Below are positions 37,061 to 45,576 of a stretch of DNA of 64,000 bases, piece after piece (the stretch's first letter is position 1; every line of letters starts with the position of its first letter). The stretch spans positions 1 through 64,000 of the forward strand of contig NZ_MJUX01000013.1 of the NCBI RefSeq assembly GCF_001927245.1. The letters run 5' to 3'. The translations under genes were made by a program, and so were the position numbers. The DNA comes from Acuticoccus yangtzensis (GTDB lineage Bacteria; Pseudomonadota; Alphaproteobacteria; Rhizobiales; Amorphaceae). The notes under the pieces are model-generated. The model ran no database searches. It saw nothing but the letters and a program-made list of their open reading frames with translations, and was not told where the DNA came from.

Positions 37061-37091
37061 TTGACCTTCCCATCATGGGAAGCCCCATCTC
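37061..37091 (+). promoter_or_regulatory. CueR-type promoter of copA
   Basis: TTGACC at 37061-37066, the dyad CTTCCCATCATGGGAAG and a 19-bp spacer to CATCTC at 37086-37091 form a MerR/CueR-type promoter. It is divergent from the copZ promoter, sharing the core TTGACCTTCCCA and TGGGAAGCCCCA. It begins 57 bases before the copA start. Confidence 0.85.
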
Positions 37092-37117
37092 GCGTTGACG
37101 TGCCAAGGGAGGTTCTC

Positions 37118-39652
37118 ATGGATGCATCGGTCGGCCGGCTTCAGCGAACGGAAATGGCGGCGTCGAGTATCGAATTCGGCGTTGAGGGGATGACCTGCGC
37201 GTCCTGCGTCGGCCGCGTGGAAAGAGCTTTGAGGGCGATCCCCGGTGCTACGGATACTAGCGTGAACCTCGCCACCGAGCGAGCCCGAGTGACCTTTACG
37301 GGACCTGCCGACGCCGCTGTGGTGCGCGAGGCGATCGAGGGCGCCGGATACGACGTCGCCGAGGCGACGACCGAGATTGCCGTCGACGGTATGACATGCG
37401 CGTCCTGCGTCGGCCGGGTGGAGCGCGCGCTCGCCGCCGTCCCGGGAGTTAAGTCTGTCAACGTCAACCTCGCGACTGAGCGGGCGACCGTGCGTCACGC
37501 GGACGGGGTGGTGACGACGGCCGCGCTTGTCGAAGCGGTGGAAGACGTCGGGTACCAAGCGAAGCTCGTGAGCGCGGCCGATGCAGGCGACGAGGCGGAC
37601 GCAAAGAAAGCAGGCGAGCTCAAGGCGCTTCAGCGCGACGTCGCCATCGCCGCGGTGCTGACGCTGCCGGTGTTCGTGCTGGAGATGGGCACGCACCTCG
37701 TCCCCGCGTTCCACCACGCCATCGACGTCGCGATCGGGCGCGAGACGAGCTGGCTCATTCAGTTCGCGCTGACGACGCTGGTGCTGTTCGGTCCGGGTCT
37801 GCGCTTCTTCCGAAAGGGTATTCCGGCGCTCCTGCATGGCGGGCCGGACATGAACTCGCTGGTAGCTTTGGGCTCGGGCGCGGCCTGGGCCTATTCGGTG
37901 GCGGCGACCTTCGCAGCTGGTAGCCTGCCCGCGGAAACGCAGAATGTATATTACGAGGCCGCGGCCGTGATCGTCACTCTGATCCTCCTGGGCCGCTTCA
38001 TGGAGGCCCGCGCAAAGGGGCAGACCGGCGAGGCGATCAAGCGCCTGATGGGTCTGAGGGCGAAGACCGCGCGCGTCGTGCGCGGCGACGAGACCGTGGA
38101 CGTGCCAATCGAGGAGGTCACGGCCGGCGACGTGATCGCGGTGCGCCCGGGAGACAAGATCCCCGTCGACGGCGTGGTGCTCGACGGATCGAGCTTCGTG
38201 GATCAGTCCATGATCACGGGCGAGCCGGTTCCCGTGTCGCGCGGCGAGGGGGACGAGGTTGTCGGCGGCACCCTCAACAAGACCGGCGCGTTCACCTTCC
38301 GCGCCACCAAGGTCGGCGCCGACACCGTGCTGTCGCAGATCATCCGCATGGTGGAGACGGCGCAGGGCGCGAAGCTTCCGATCCAGGCGCTGGTCGACCG
38401 CGTGACGTTCGTCTTCGTACCGGTCGTGATGGCGGTCGCGGCCGTCACGTTCCTTGTCTGGCTGACGTTCGGGCCGGATCCTGCGCTCACCTTCGCCCTC
38501 GTCAACGGCGTTGCGGTGCTCATCATTGCGTGCCCATGCGCGATGGGGCTCGCCACACCCACCTCTATCATGGTCGGTACCGGGCGTGGGGCGGAGTTGG
38601 GCGTCCTTATACGCAAGGGAGAGGCGCTCCAGTCGCTGCGGGACGTCACCATCGTGGCGCTGGACAAGACTGGCACACTCACAAAGGGGCGTCCGGAGCT
38701 CACCGACTTCTCCGTGGCGGAAGGCTTCACCGAGGATGAGGTGCTGGCGCTCGTCGCGGCCGTTGAGGCGAAGTCCGAGCACCCGATTGCTGAAGCTATC
38801 GTACAGGCGGCACGGGCGCGCGGACTCTCAGCGGGGGAGGTTGCCGGGTTTGACGCCGTCCCGGGCTTCGGCGTCGGCGCGAACGTCGCGGGCCGGCGCA
38901 TCGACGTCGGTGCGGACCGCTACATGACGCGGTTGGGTCTCGAGCCAGCCACCTTCGCTGATGAGAGCGCGAGGCTGGGCGGGGAGGGTAAGTCGCCGCT
39001 CTACGCCGCCGTCGATGGTCGCCTCGCCGCGGTCATCGCTGTGGCCGACCCGGTGAAGCCGTCGACGGCCGCCGCGCTCGCCACGTTGCATGATCTCGGC
39101 CTGTCGGTCGCGATGATAACCGGCGACAACCGCCGCACCGCCGAGGCCATCGCCACGCGGCTAGGCATCGACGAGGTCATCGCCGAGGTGCTGCCGGACG
39201 GCAAGGTGGAAGCCGTGAAAACGCTTCGGGAGCGCGGCCGCGTGGCGTTTGTCGGCGACGGCATCAACGACGCGCCGGCGCTCGCCGAGGCGGACGTGGG
39301 CCTTGCCATCGGCACGGGCACCGACGTCGCGATCGAGGCGGCGGACGTGGTGCTGATGTCCGGCGATCTCGTCGGGGTGCCGAACGCCATCGCGCTGTCG
39401 CGGGCGACGATGCGCAACATCCGCCAGAACCTCTTCTGGGCGTTCGCGTACAATACTGCGCTGATTCCGGTGGCGGCGGGGGCTCTCTATCCGGCGTTTG
39501 GGTTGCTGCTTTCGCCCATCCTCGCGGCGGGAGCGATGGCGTTGTCGAGCATCTTTGTGCTCACGAATGCCCTGCGACTGAAAGGCTTCCGGCCACCCAT
39601 GGCCCGTGACGGTCGTGTGGTGGCTGCGGTCGCCGCCTCTCCCGCGGAGTGA
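37118..39652 (+). CDS. copA: Cu(I)-exporting P1B-type ATPase CopA
   Basis: An 844-residue pump with two N-terminal HMA domains (MTCASC, Cys27/Cys30 and Cys94/Cys97), the CPC membrane motif at residues 472-474, the phosphorylated Asp516 in DKTGT, the TGE actuator motif and [10 protein letters not shown]. The pattern is of the Cu(I) P1B-1 class. It pumps Cu(I) into the periplasm for the oxidases encoded nearby. ATG 37118 has GGGAGG 9 bases upstream. It is controlled by the CueR-type promoter at 37061. Confidence 0.96.
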   Translation: MDASVGRLQRTEMAASSIEFGVEGMTCASCVGRVERALRAIPGATDTSVNLATERARVTFTGPADAAVVREAIEGAGYDVAEATTEIAVDGMTCASCVGRVERALAAVPGVKSVNVNLATERATVRHADGVVTTAALVEAVEDVGYQAKLVSAADAGDEADAKKAGELKALQRDVAIAAVLTLPVFVLEMGTHLVPAFHHAIDVAIGRETSWLIQFALTTLVLFGPGLRFFRKGIPALLHGGPDMNSLVALGSGAAWAYSVAATFAAGSLPAETQNVYYEAAAVIVTLILLGRFMEARAKGQTGEAIKRLMGLRAKTARVVRGDETVDVPIEEVTAGDVIAVRPGDKIPVDGVVLDGSSFVDQSMITGEPVPVSRGEGDEVVGGTLNKTGAFTFRATKVGADTVLSQIIRMVETAQGAKLPIQALVDRVTFVFVPVVMAVAAVTFLVWLTFGPDPALTFALVNGVAVLIIACPCAMGLATPTSIMVGTGRGAELGVLIRKGEALQSLRDVTIVALDKTGTLTKGRPELTDFSVAEGFTEDEVLALVAAVEAKSEHPIAEAIVQAARARGLSAGEVAGFDAVPGFGVGANVAGRRIDVGADRYMTRLGLEPATFADESARLGGEGKSPLYAAVDGRLAAVIAVADPVKPSTAAALATLHDLGLSVAMITGDNRRTAEAIATRLGIDEVIAEVLPDGKVEAVKTLRERGRVAFVGDGINDAPALAEADVGLAIGTGTDVAIEAADVVLMSGDLVGVPNAIALSRATMRNIRQNLFWAFAYNTALIPVAAGALYPAFGLLLSPILAAGAMALSSIFVLTNALRLKGFRPPMARDGRVVAAVAASPAE

Positions 39653-39744
39653 ACCCGCAGAGTTTCGGCGGCGCTCGTCGCCGCTGGGAAAACCGGGCGG
39701 AACTCGCCCGCCTCGATATCTCACGAGCATTGGAGGAAATGGTG

Positions 39745-40185
39745 ATGAAACGAAGAGCAACAGCAATCGCCACGCTTGCCGGAGCGGCGTTCTTCACAGT
39801 CGCTCCCGCACTGGCCCAGGATAGCAACCAGGGGCATGCGTCCACGACCGAGACAACGTCGCCAGAGACGCCCGGCAGGAGCCCGCGCGACGGCGCCATG
39901 ATGCAACGTATGAGCTCCGGTATGATGCCGGGATCGGGAATGAACCAAGGCGGGCTGGGCAAGCACGTGCGTGATGCCCAGCATGGCGGGGACCGGAGAA
40001 TGGGCCATTCGATGATGATGCGGATGTTGTTCATCGCGGTAGACACAGACGGCAGCGGAACCCTGTCCCTTCCTGAGGTTCAGGAGTTTCATGCACGTAT
40101 GTTCAAGGCCGCCGATGCGGACGATGACGGCGAACTAACCTCTGCGGAAATGCGCGAAATCATGATGGGCGGAATGGGCGGCTGA
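39745..40185 (+). CDS. Exported EF-hand protein, Met/Gly-rich
   Basis: A 146-residue protein with a signal peptide (TLAGAAFFTVAPALAQ), a Met- and Gly-rich middle (MMQRMSSGMMPGSGM and RRMGHSMMMRM) and two EF-hand loops, DTDGSGTLSLPE and DADDDGELTSAE. Met-rich segments are often Cu(I) ligands, while EF-hands bind calcium. Similar proteins occur beside copper ATPase genes, and the role is unknown. ATG 39745 fits a GGAGGA ribosome site seven bases upstream better than ATG 39739. Confidence 0.85.
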   Translation: MKRRATAIATLAGAAFFTVAPALAQDSNQGHASTTETTSPETPGRSPRDGAMMQRMSSGMMPGSGMNQGGLGKHVRDAQHGGDRRMGHSMMMRMLFIAVDTDGSGTLSLPEVQEFHARMFKAADADDDGELTSAEMREIMMGGMGG

Positions 40186-40245
40186 TCCGCCTTTCCGACG
40201 GACCTCACGATCTTGTTCGGAGACGCAAACGCAAGGGAGGACCGC

Positions 40246-40362
40246 ATGTTCGGTCACATGGACGGGTGGGGCATGAATCTTATGGGCGGCGGAATGCTGA
40301 TCGGCGCGGCCGGCATCCTTCTTGCCGGCATCCTAATCGGGGTTCTGTTCGCCAGACGATAA
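40246..40362 (+). CDS. 38-residue Met-rich single-span membrane peptide
   Basis: A short open frame with a good GGGAGG site and ATG 40246 encodes MFGHMDGWGMNLMGGGMLIG followed by a hydrophobic helix and a C-terminal FARR. The N-terminal half has His and five Met residues that could bind Cu(I) at the membrane surface. Small proteins of this type are common in copper clusters but usually left unannotated. Confidence 0.6.
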   Translation: MFGHMDGWGMNLMGGGMLIGAAGILLAGILIGVLFARR

Positions 40363-40468
40363 CGGACGGTCCTTCCGCACACGGCCAAGCCGGCGATCGC
40401 GCGCCAGACACCGCACGGCGGTCCCGGTGCGAGGACATTGGCCTGTATCATAGCAAGATGAGTGAGCC

Positions 40469-41788
40469 TTGAGTTCAAGCTACGCAAAGAACAGCCTATC
40501 GTTTCTCGATGCGGTCGCGATGGGAACAGGCGTCATGATCGGTGCGGGCATTCTCGCGCTGACAGGGCAGATCGCGGAAGTGGCGGGGTCATTGTTTCCG
40601 CTCTCCTTCCTAGTAGGCGCGGTCATAACCGCCTTCAGCGCCTACACATACGTCAAGATGTCGAACGCCTACCCGTCCGCCGGGGGGATCGGGATGATCT
40701 TGCAGAAAGCCTATGGGCCGACGACGGTGGCAGCGGGCGCGGCGCTCCTGATGGCTCTCTCGATGGTGATCAATGAGAGCCTCGTGGCGCGGACATTCGC
40801 CAACTATCTCTTGCGCGGCCTCGGAATGCCCGCTGAGGGCTGGTTGGTGCCGGCGATCGGCGTTGCGCTCATCGTGTTCGCCTATCTGGTCAACGCGGCG
40901 GGCAATCGTTCAGTCGGGCTGCTTTCGCAGATCATGGCGGCGCTCAAGGTTGGCGGGATCGCGCTCTTCGGGATCGCCGCGCTGTGGGCGGGGGGCATCT
41001 CCTTCGAAGCTGGCAGCAGCGACGCGGGAGCCGGTGGGTTCGTCGCATCGGTCGCACTGGCGATTCTCGCGTTCAAGGGCTTTACGACAATCACCAACAG
41101 CGGGGCCGAAATCACCGACCCGCATCGAAACGTCGGCCGTGCGATCGTGATCTCCATTGGCCTATGTACTGTCATCTACCTCCTTGTCGCGCTCGGCGTT
41201 GGGTCGAGCCTGCCGCTCGACCAGATCGTTGCAGCGAAGGACTACGCGCTCGCGGAAGCGGCCAAGCCCGCGCTCGGACAGGCAGGGTTCTATCTTACCG
41301 TCGCGCTGGCGCTCGTTGCGACAGCATCCGGGGTCGTCGCCAGTATCTTTGCTGTGTCGCGCATGCTCGCAATGCTGACTGACATGAAGCTCGTTCCGCA
41401 CAGTCATTTCAGGATGCGCGGCACGATTCGCGACCACACGCTCGTCTACACCGTTATTATTGCGGGTGGCCTTACGGTTTTCTTCGATCTGAGCCGCATC
41501 GCGTCATTAGGGGCGTTCTTCTACCTCGTGATGGACATGCTGATCCATTGGGGCGTCTTCAGGAATCAGCGCAAGACGATCGCTGCGCGCGGCTGGGTTA
41601 TGCTGACAGCCATCGGGCTGGACGCTTTGGTTCTGGGGGCATTTGCCTTGTTGAAGTGGCAGACCGATCGTCCAATCGTCTTCATCGCGCTCGCCGGGAT
41701 CCTCTCGGTCTTCGCGTTCGAGCGCATCTTCCTGGCCGCGAGACAGTCGCGGTCCGCGCACCACCACGAGAGTAACGAAGGGGGTTGA
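40469..41788 (+). CDS. APC-superfamily amino-acid/polyamine permease
   Basis: A 439-residue protein with about 12 membrane helices. The N-terminal GVMIGAGILALTGQIAE segment is the unwound helix 1 typical of APC transporters, and the EITDPHRNVGRAI loop after helix 6 is also typical. The TTG start at 40469 is the best in-frame choice; the ATG at 40458 gives only a five-residue reading. The substrate cannot be inferred. Its presence in the copper region may mean export or import of an amino acid or related ligand, but this is a guess. Confidence 0.8.
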   Translation: MSSSYAKNSLSFLDAVAMGTGVMIGAGILALTGQIAEVAGSLFPLSFLVGAVITAFSAYTYVKMSNAYPSAGGIGMILQKAYGPTTVAAGAALLMALSMVINESLVARTFANYLLRGLGMPAEGWLVPAIGVALIVFAYLVNAAGNRSVGLLSQIMAALKVGGIALFGIAALWAGGISFEAGSSDAGAGGFVASVALAILAFKGFTTITNSGAEITDPHRNVGRAIVISIGLCTVIYLLVALGVGSSLPLDQIVAAKDYALAEAAKPALGQAGFYLTVALALVATASGVVASIFAVSRMLAMLTDMKLVPHSHFRMRGTIRDHTLVYTVIIAGGLTVFFDLSRIASLGAFFYLVMDMLIHWGVFRNQRKTIAARGWVMLTAIGLDALVLGAFALLKWQTDRPIVFIALAGILSVFAFERIFLAARQSRSAHHHESNEGG

Positions 41789-41885
41789 AATGCGCGTCCG
41801 AGTGCGAGGGCTGCGGCCGGCGAGACGCGCCAACGGCCGTTTCTCCCGCGACGCGAGGGCCTTTCGGATAACCAATTCCACCGAA

Positions 41886-41917
41886 ACTTTAACCCCCTTC
41901 CGGGGTTGAGGTTTGAT
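41886..41917 (+). promoter_or_regulatory. Possible MerR-family promoter box
   Basis: A dyad AACCCC-CTTCC-GGGGTT (41891-41907) lies between a weak -35-like ACTTTA/CTTTAA and TTTGAT at 41912-41917, with the 19-bp spacing seen at the copA and copZ promoters. The arms differ from the CTTCCC/GGGAAG arms of the copper boxes, so it may bind another MerR-type protein. Confidence 0.4.
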
Positions 41918-41948
41918 CAGCCTACATGTGATCTCAACGGAGAAGCCT

Positions 41949-42812
41949 GTGTCTTATTTGCGTTTCGCTGCGATGATCCTGACGTCGACAGCCGTCATGT
42001 TCGTCCTCATGTATCTGAACACGTATCTCTTCAGTCACGTCTTCTTCTCGGAGACGCGGACGTACATGGCGATCATGATGGGCGCGGTCATGACGCTGAT
42101 CATGCTGGCCTTCATGCTGGCAATGTACAAGAACACCCGCCTCAATTTTGCGATCTTCGCCGGCGCGGTAGTCGTTTTCGGTGTGTCGCTCTGGCTCGTA
42201 CGCAGTCAGGTCACGGTCGGCGACACATCCTACATGCGCGCGATGATCCCGCATCACTCGATCGCCATCATGACTTCGAGCCGAGCGGATATCTCCGACC
42301 CGCGCGTGCGCAAGCTCGCCGACGAGATCATCTACGCGCAGGACAAGGAGATCGCCGAGATGCGCTTCCTCATCGACGACATCGACCGGAACGGTGACGG
42401 CACCGGGACGGCTGCGCCGTCCGCGTCGGTAATGACGCTCGACGAGGCGCTCGCCACGGCGGACCTTCCCTCGCTCGACCCGCAGTTTATGACGGACGAT
42501 GAGATCGCGCTGGGTCTTTCGGGCGGAACGACATGCCGGTTCACCTATACCGAAGGAAGCCGTCCAGTGCTGGCGCTTGCCAGCGACGGCGCAGCGCTAA
42601 TGAAGATCAGCGGGGACCTCGTGCAACTGCAGGCCGACCCGGCCTCACTTGCCAGAGGCCCGACGGCTGCCGCAGCGGGTGTGTCGATGGCTGTCAATGG
42701 ACCGACCGGCGATCTCCTCGCGGGTGATGGCGAGCGTGACGCTGTGCTGACGATGAGCCTCGATCGCGGGATGACCGTTGGCTACAGCGGCTTCTACGAC
42801 TGCCGCACCTAA
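41949..42812 (+). CDS. Membrane protein with a DUF305 domain
   Basis: A 287-residue protein with three N-terminal membrane helices (within residues 5-100), a DUF305 region with the typical YMRAMIPHHSIAIMTSSRA and AQDKEIAEMRFLI, and an extra C-terminal beta-rich domain of about 120 residues. DUF305 is a four-helix-type domain frequent in metal resistance clusters. GTG 41949 has GGAG seven bases upstream; a TTG at 41913 would extend into the promoter region. The gene order DUF305-cueR suggests a metal response. Confidence 0.85.
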   Translation: MSYLRFAAMILTSTAVMFVLMYLNTYLFSHVFFSETRTYMAIMMGAVMTLIMLAFMLAMYKNTRLNFAIFAGAVVVFGVSLWLVRSQVTVGDTSYMRAMIPHHSIAIMTSSRADISDPRVRKLADEIIYAQDKEIAEMRFLIDDIDRNGDGTGTAAPSASVMTLDEALATADLPSLDPQFMTDDEIALGLSGGTTCRFTYTEGSRPVLALASDGAALMKISGDLVQLQADPASLARGPTAAAAGVSMAVNGPTGDLLAGDGERDAVLTMSLDRGMTVGYSGFYDCRT

Positions 42813-42833
42813 CGCTCGCTCGGGAGGCGGAGA

Positions 42834-43307
42834 ATGAACATCGGGCAGGCTGCGAAGGAGTCTGGTGTCAACGCCAAGATGATCCGATACTATGAAAGTA
42901 TTGGCCTCATAGGCGCGGTCGAACGATCTGCTGCGGGATACCGAAGCTACGCACCAGCCGATATCCAGACCCTTCGCTTCGTAAGGCGGGCGCGTGATCT
43001 CGGCTTTTCGATCAATCAGATTGCGGAGCTGTTGAAACTCTGGGGGGACGGGTCGAGAGCGAGCGCGGACGTGAAGTCCGTTGCGCTGGCCCACATCGCA
43101 GAGCTGGAAGGCAAGATCGCGGACATGCAGGCGATGGTCTCGTCGCTGCGAAACCTCGCCTCCCACTGCTCAGGCGACGAACGCCCGGAGTGTCCGATCA
43201 TCGACGACCTTGCTGAAGCAGGGGGCGGAGCGGGCCGGCCGAATTCCCAACGCCGCGCATCGGCGTCGAAAGGCGGCCCCGCAACGAGCCCCACTACGAG
43301 CGCGTGA
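42834..43307 (+). CDS. cueR: CueR-like MerR-family copper regulator
   Basis: A 157-residue activator with the MerR helix-turn-helix (MNIGQAAKESGVNAKMIRYY, residues 1-20), the long dimerisation helix and a metal loop with the two-Cys pattern CSGDERPEC expected of Cu(I)/Ag(I) sensors. It has a GGAGG site before ATG 42834. It is the likely controller of the copZ, copA and DUF2933/nuo-like promoters in this window. A Ser/Ala/Gly-rich tail of about 25 residues follows the sensor domain. Confidence 0.93.
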   Translation: MNIGQAAKESGVNAKMIRYYESIGLIGAVERSAAGYRSYAPADIQTLRFVRRARDLGFSINQIAELLKLWGDGSRASADVKSVALAHIAELEGKIADMQAMVSSLRNLASHCSGDERPECPIIDDLAEAGGGAGRPNSQRRASASKGGPATSPTTSA

Positions 43308-43314
43308 GTAAATC

Positions 43315-43758
43315 GTGGCTATGGCTTTGGCGATACTCTTGTCCGTCGTACTGTTTGCCGTCTCGACGAGCGTCCACTACGCAACCTTGTGTTCGGTTTC
43401 GAGTGTACTCTCCAGGATGCCCCCGCGCCCGCACCTCGGACTGACAATCGCCATGATGGCGATCGCGTTGGCGCATGTCGTGGAGGCGACCCTCTACGCT
43501 GTCGGGTTCTGGTTAGGTGATACGGCGCTCGGCTTAGGATCCTTCAAGTCGGAAAGCGAGCTGGACTGGATGGACCACTTCTACTTCTCGCTGGTCAACT
43601 TCACGACTCTCGGTCGTGGTGACCTGACGCCGACCGGACATCTCCGCTTCATGGCGGGCATCGAAGCCCTGCAGGGCTTCTTGTTGATCACCGCGTCAGG
43701 CTCGTTTCTATTCCAGGTAATGCGAGGCTCTGTTCCCCTCTCACGCCGCCGTCCGTGA
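43315..43758 (+). CDS. Two-helix potassium-channel-like protein
   Basis: A 147-residue membrane protein with three hydrophobic helices and a pore-like loop, YFSLVNFTTLGRGDLTPTG, that matches the Ion_trans_2 pore except that the selectivity filter reads TLGRG instead of TxGYG. It is therefore a channel of altered selectivity or not a K+ channel. It follows cueR by seven bases and may be co-transcribed. A role in ion balance under copper stress is speculative. Confidence 0.75.
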   Translation: MAMALAILLSVVLFAVSTSVHYATLCSVSSVLSRMPPRPHLGLTIAMMAIALAHVVEATLYAVGFWLGDTALGLGSFKSESELDWMDHFYFSLVNFTTLGRGDLTPTGHLRFMAGIEALQGFLLITASGSFLFQVMRGSVPLSRRRP

Positions 43759-43811
43759 ACGCGGCTCCATGTTTCACGTCCGGTTGGTCGCCTGAGATCC
43801 AAGAGTCAGTA

Positions 43812-43842
43812 TTGACCTTACCATGCTGGAAGGTTGTAGCTT
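43812..43842 (+). promoter_or_regulatory. CueR-type promoter before the DUF2933 and nuo-like genes
   Basis: TTGACC at 43812-43817, the dyad CCTTACCATGCTGGAAGG (43816-43833) and TAGCTT at 43837-43842 give exactly the 19-bp spacing of CueR promoters. It begins 64 bases before the DUF2933 gene. The next gene is nuoA, 79 bases after DUF2933, with no obvious terminator between. Confidence 0.88.
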
Positions 43843-43875
43843 ATTCTGGAAGTGATCTTCTAAAGGATGAGGCCC

Positions 43876-44175
43876 ATGCGCGGCGCGCCATCGTCTAATG
43901 AAATTAATATTGACCCAGAACTTGGATCTCAAAGGACTTCGAAGTCCGCAGGTAATATCGGGATGTGGGCGTGCTGCGTTGCGATGCTCGTGCCCATCGG
44001 CATATACTTCGCCTCCGGCGGAAGCCTGACCAGTGTGACCTCTGCAATTGGTCTGCTTGCTCCGCTGGCCCTTTGCGGTGGCATGCACTTCGTCATGCAT
44101 CGCTGGCTTGGCCGCTCCTGCCACGGCGCCGCGCAGGGCGTTCCGACCGCCGAGCCTTCCCGGCGACGAGCTTAA
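43876..44175 (+). CDS. DUF2933 family small membrane protein
   Basis: A 99-residue protein with two membrane helices and the DUF2933 ending CGGMHFVMHRWLGRSCHG. Conserved Met, His and Cys residues make copper binding plausible. The family is frequent in copper/silver clusters. ATG 43876 has GGATGAGG upstream; ATG 43867 is possible. It is the first gene after a CueR-type promoter and immediately precedes the complex I-like operon. Confidence 0.8.
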   Translation: MRGAPSSNEINIDPELGSQRTSKSAGNIGMWACCVAMLVPIGIYFASGGSLTSVTSAIGLLAPLALCGGMHFVMHRWLGRSCHGAAQGVPTAEPSRRRA

Positions 44176-44254
44176 GCCACGACCCGCATCGTTTGCACCG
44201 GCGAGTGACCCACCCGGCGCCGTCTCGCGATCTCGCTCAATGGTTGGATAAGAT

Positions 44255-44599
44255 TTGGAAGCGCTCCTCACCGCCCTCGTTCTGACCGGCATCTTCGTCG
44301 CGCTCGTCCTGGCGGCGTACCGGGCGTCCGGCCCGCGATGTTCGCCCTGGCCGCAGCGACTTCCCTTCCTTGGCGGCGGTGAAGCCGACACGCACGCCTG
44401 GCAGCGCTACCATGTGCGCTTCTACACGATGACGCTCGTCTTCATCGCCTTCGAGATGGAGATGATGTTCATGTACCCGTGGGCGGTCGTGTTCGTCGAA
44501 GAGGGCCTGAAGGCGCTCGCCGAGATGGGGATGTTCCTGGCCATTCTCTCCCTCGGCATCCTCTATGGTTGGCGCGAAGGGATCTTCCGGTGGCAGTAG
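44255..44599 (+). CDS. nuoA: NuoA-like subunit of a complex I-like membrane module
   Basis: A 114-residue protein from TTG 44255 with three membrane helices. The second helix region FYTMTLVFIAFEMEMMFMYP matches the NuoA FLIFDIExxFLYPWA motif including the acidic residues. The first loop reads FLGGGEADTHAWQRYHVRFY and lacks the conserved cysteine-containing loop of true NuoA/ND3, which sits near the quinone site in complex I. It overlaps the next gene by 10 bases. Confidence 0.88.
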   Translation: MEALLTALVLTGIFVALVLAAYRASGPRCSPWPQRLPFLGGGEADTHAWQRYHVRFYTMTLVFIAFEMEMMFMYPWAVVFVEEGLKALAEMGMFLAILSLGILYGWREGIFRWQ

Positions 44600-45576
44600 G
44601 AGGCACCCCGGTCTTCGTCGCCGCGGGTGGCGGTGTCCTCGGCGCAGTCGAGGCACTGCGGCTGGAGCCAGCGCTGACGCTGGTCGCGACCCCACGGGCT
44701 GCGCAGGTGCTCGTTGTGGCGGGCGAGCAGCGACCAAGCGACCGTATCGCCCTCGCGCGGATCCACGCCCAGCTTTTTGAGCCCCGCGCGACCGTGTGGT
44801 GGCGCGCCGACCGGCCGTCAGGATTCGACTTCGGCACCGGCGCGCCGGAGAGTGTGTCCGACGCTGCGGCCTTCATCAGTGCGCAGGCGACGCAGTCCGA
44901 GGGTGAGGCGATCCTGCTCGACGATGGGCCACCCAACCCGTGGGAGGGCGTCGGACCTTACGGTCAGGGCGGCAATGGCATGATGGGCGGGACACCCTAC
45001 GGCCGACCGATGGCGATGACGACCGACGACCTGCGAGATGGTTTGGCGCTCGACGCATACAGCGCGACATTCGGCCCGTATCTGACACAATGGCCGCCCG
45101 GTCTCATCATGGAGACGACGCTCCAGGGCGACGTGATCCAGTCCGTCCGCATCGTCGAAGCGCCGCTCGCGCAGGACCTTCTCGCGGCGACGCCTCATTT
45201 GGAGCTCGCACGCCTCCTGCGGCTCCTCGAGCTTCCTGCGCTCGCCGATCGGCTCGTGCGGGCGGCGCTAGCCGATCCCGCGCGCGCCGCAGCCGGGCTG
45301 GCCCGCGCGGTCCGGTGGACAGGCCTTCTCGCCGCGATCCCGTCCGCGCTCGCCCGCGACGAGAGCGGCGGCGACGTGCGCAGTCGGACGGCGGGCCGGC
45401 TCGACGCGCTGAGCGCCGGCCGACCCGCCGACCCGGCCGCACCCGGCGATCTCGCCGCGATGCTCATCGGCCTCGAATGGCACGAGGCGGCGCTGGTCCT
45501 GGCGAGCTTTTCCATCGACGAACTGCGCGGAGCGATCGCGTCGCCGGCCGTCCGAATGGCGAAGGGCGCCGCATGA
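44590..45576 (+). CDS. Cysteine-free NuoB/NuoD-like fusion protein of the complex I-like module
   Basis: A 328-residue protein from GTG 44590, overlapping nuoA. Residues 28-72 (TPRAAQVLVVAG, then LFEPRATVWW) follow the NuoB strand-loop pattern (PRxADxxxVAG, then a PEPR-like strand). Residues 123-189 (GPYGQGGNGMMGG, PYGRPMA, DGLALDAYSATFGPYLTQWP, GLIMETTLQGDVIQ) resemble part of NuoD and related hydrogenase large subunits. The remainder is alpha-helical and Ala/Arg-rich. There is no cysteine in the whole protein, so it cannot hold the N2 iron-sulfur cluster. It sits exactly where nuoB-nuoG would lie. Function inferred: a structural cap or an adaptor for the membrane arm. Confidence 0.7.
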   Translation: MAVGGTPVFVAAGGGVLGAVEALRLEPALTLVATPRAAQVLVVAGEQRPSDRIALARIHAQLFEPRATVWWRADRPSGFDFGTGAPESVSDAAAFISAQATQSEGEAILLDDGPPNPWEGVGPYGQGGNGMMGGTPYGRPMAMTTDDLRDGLALDAYSATFGPYLTQWPPGLIMETTLQGDVIQSVRIVEAPLAQDLLAATPHLELARLLRLLELPALADRLVRAALADPARAAAGLARAVRWTGLLAAIPSALARDESGGDVRSRTAGRLDALSAGRPADPAAPGDLAAMLIGLEWHEAALVLASFSIDELRGAIASPAVRMAKGAA

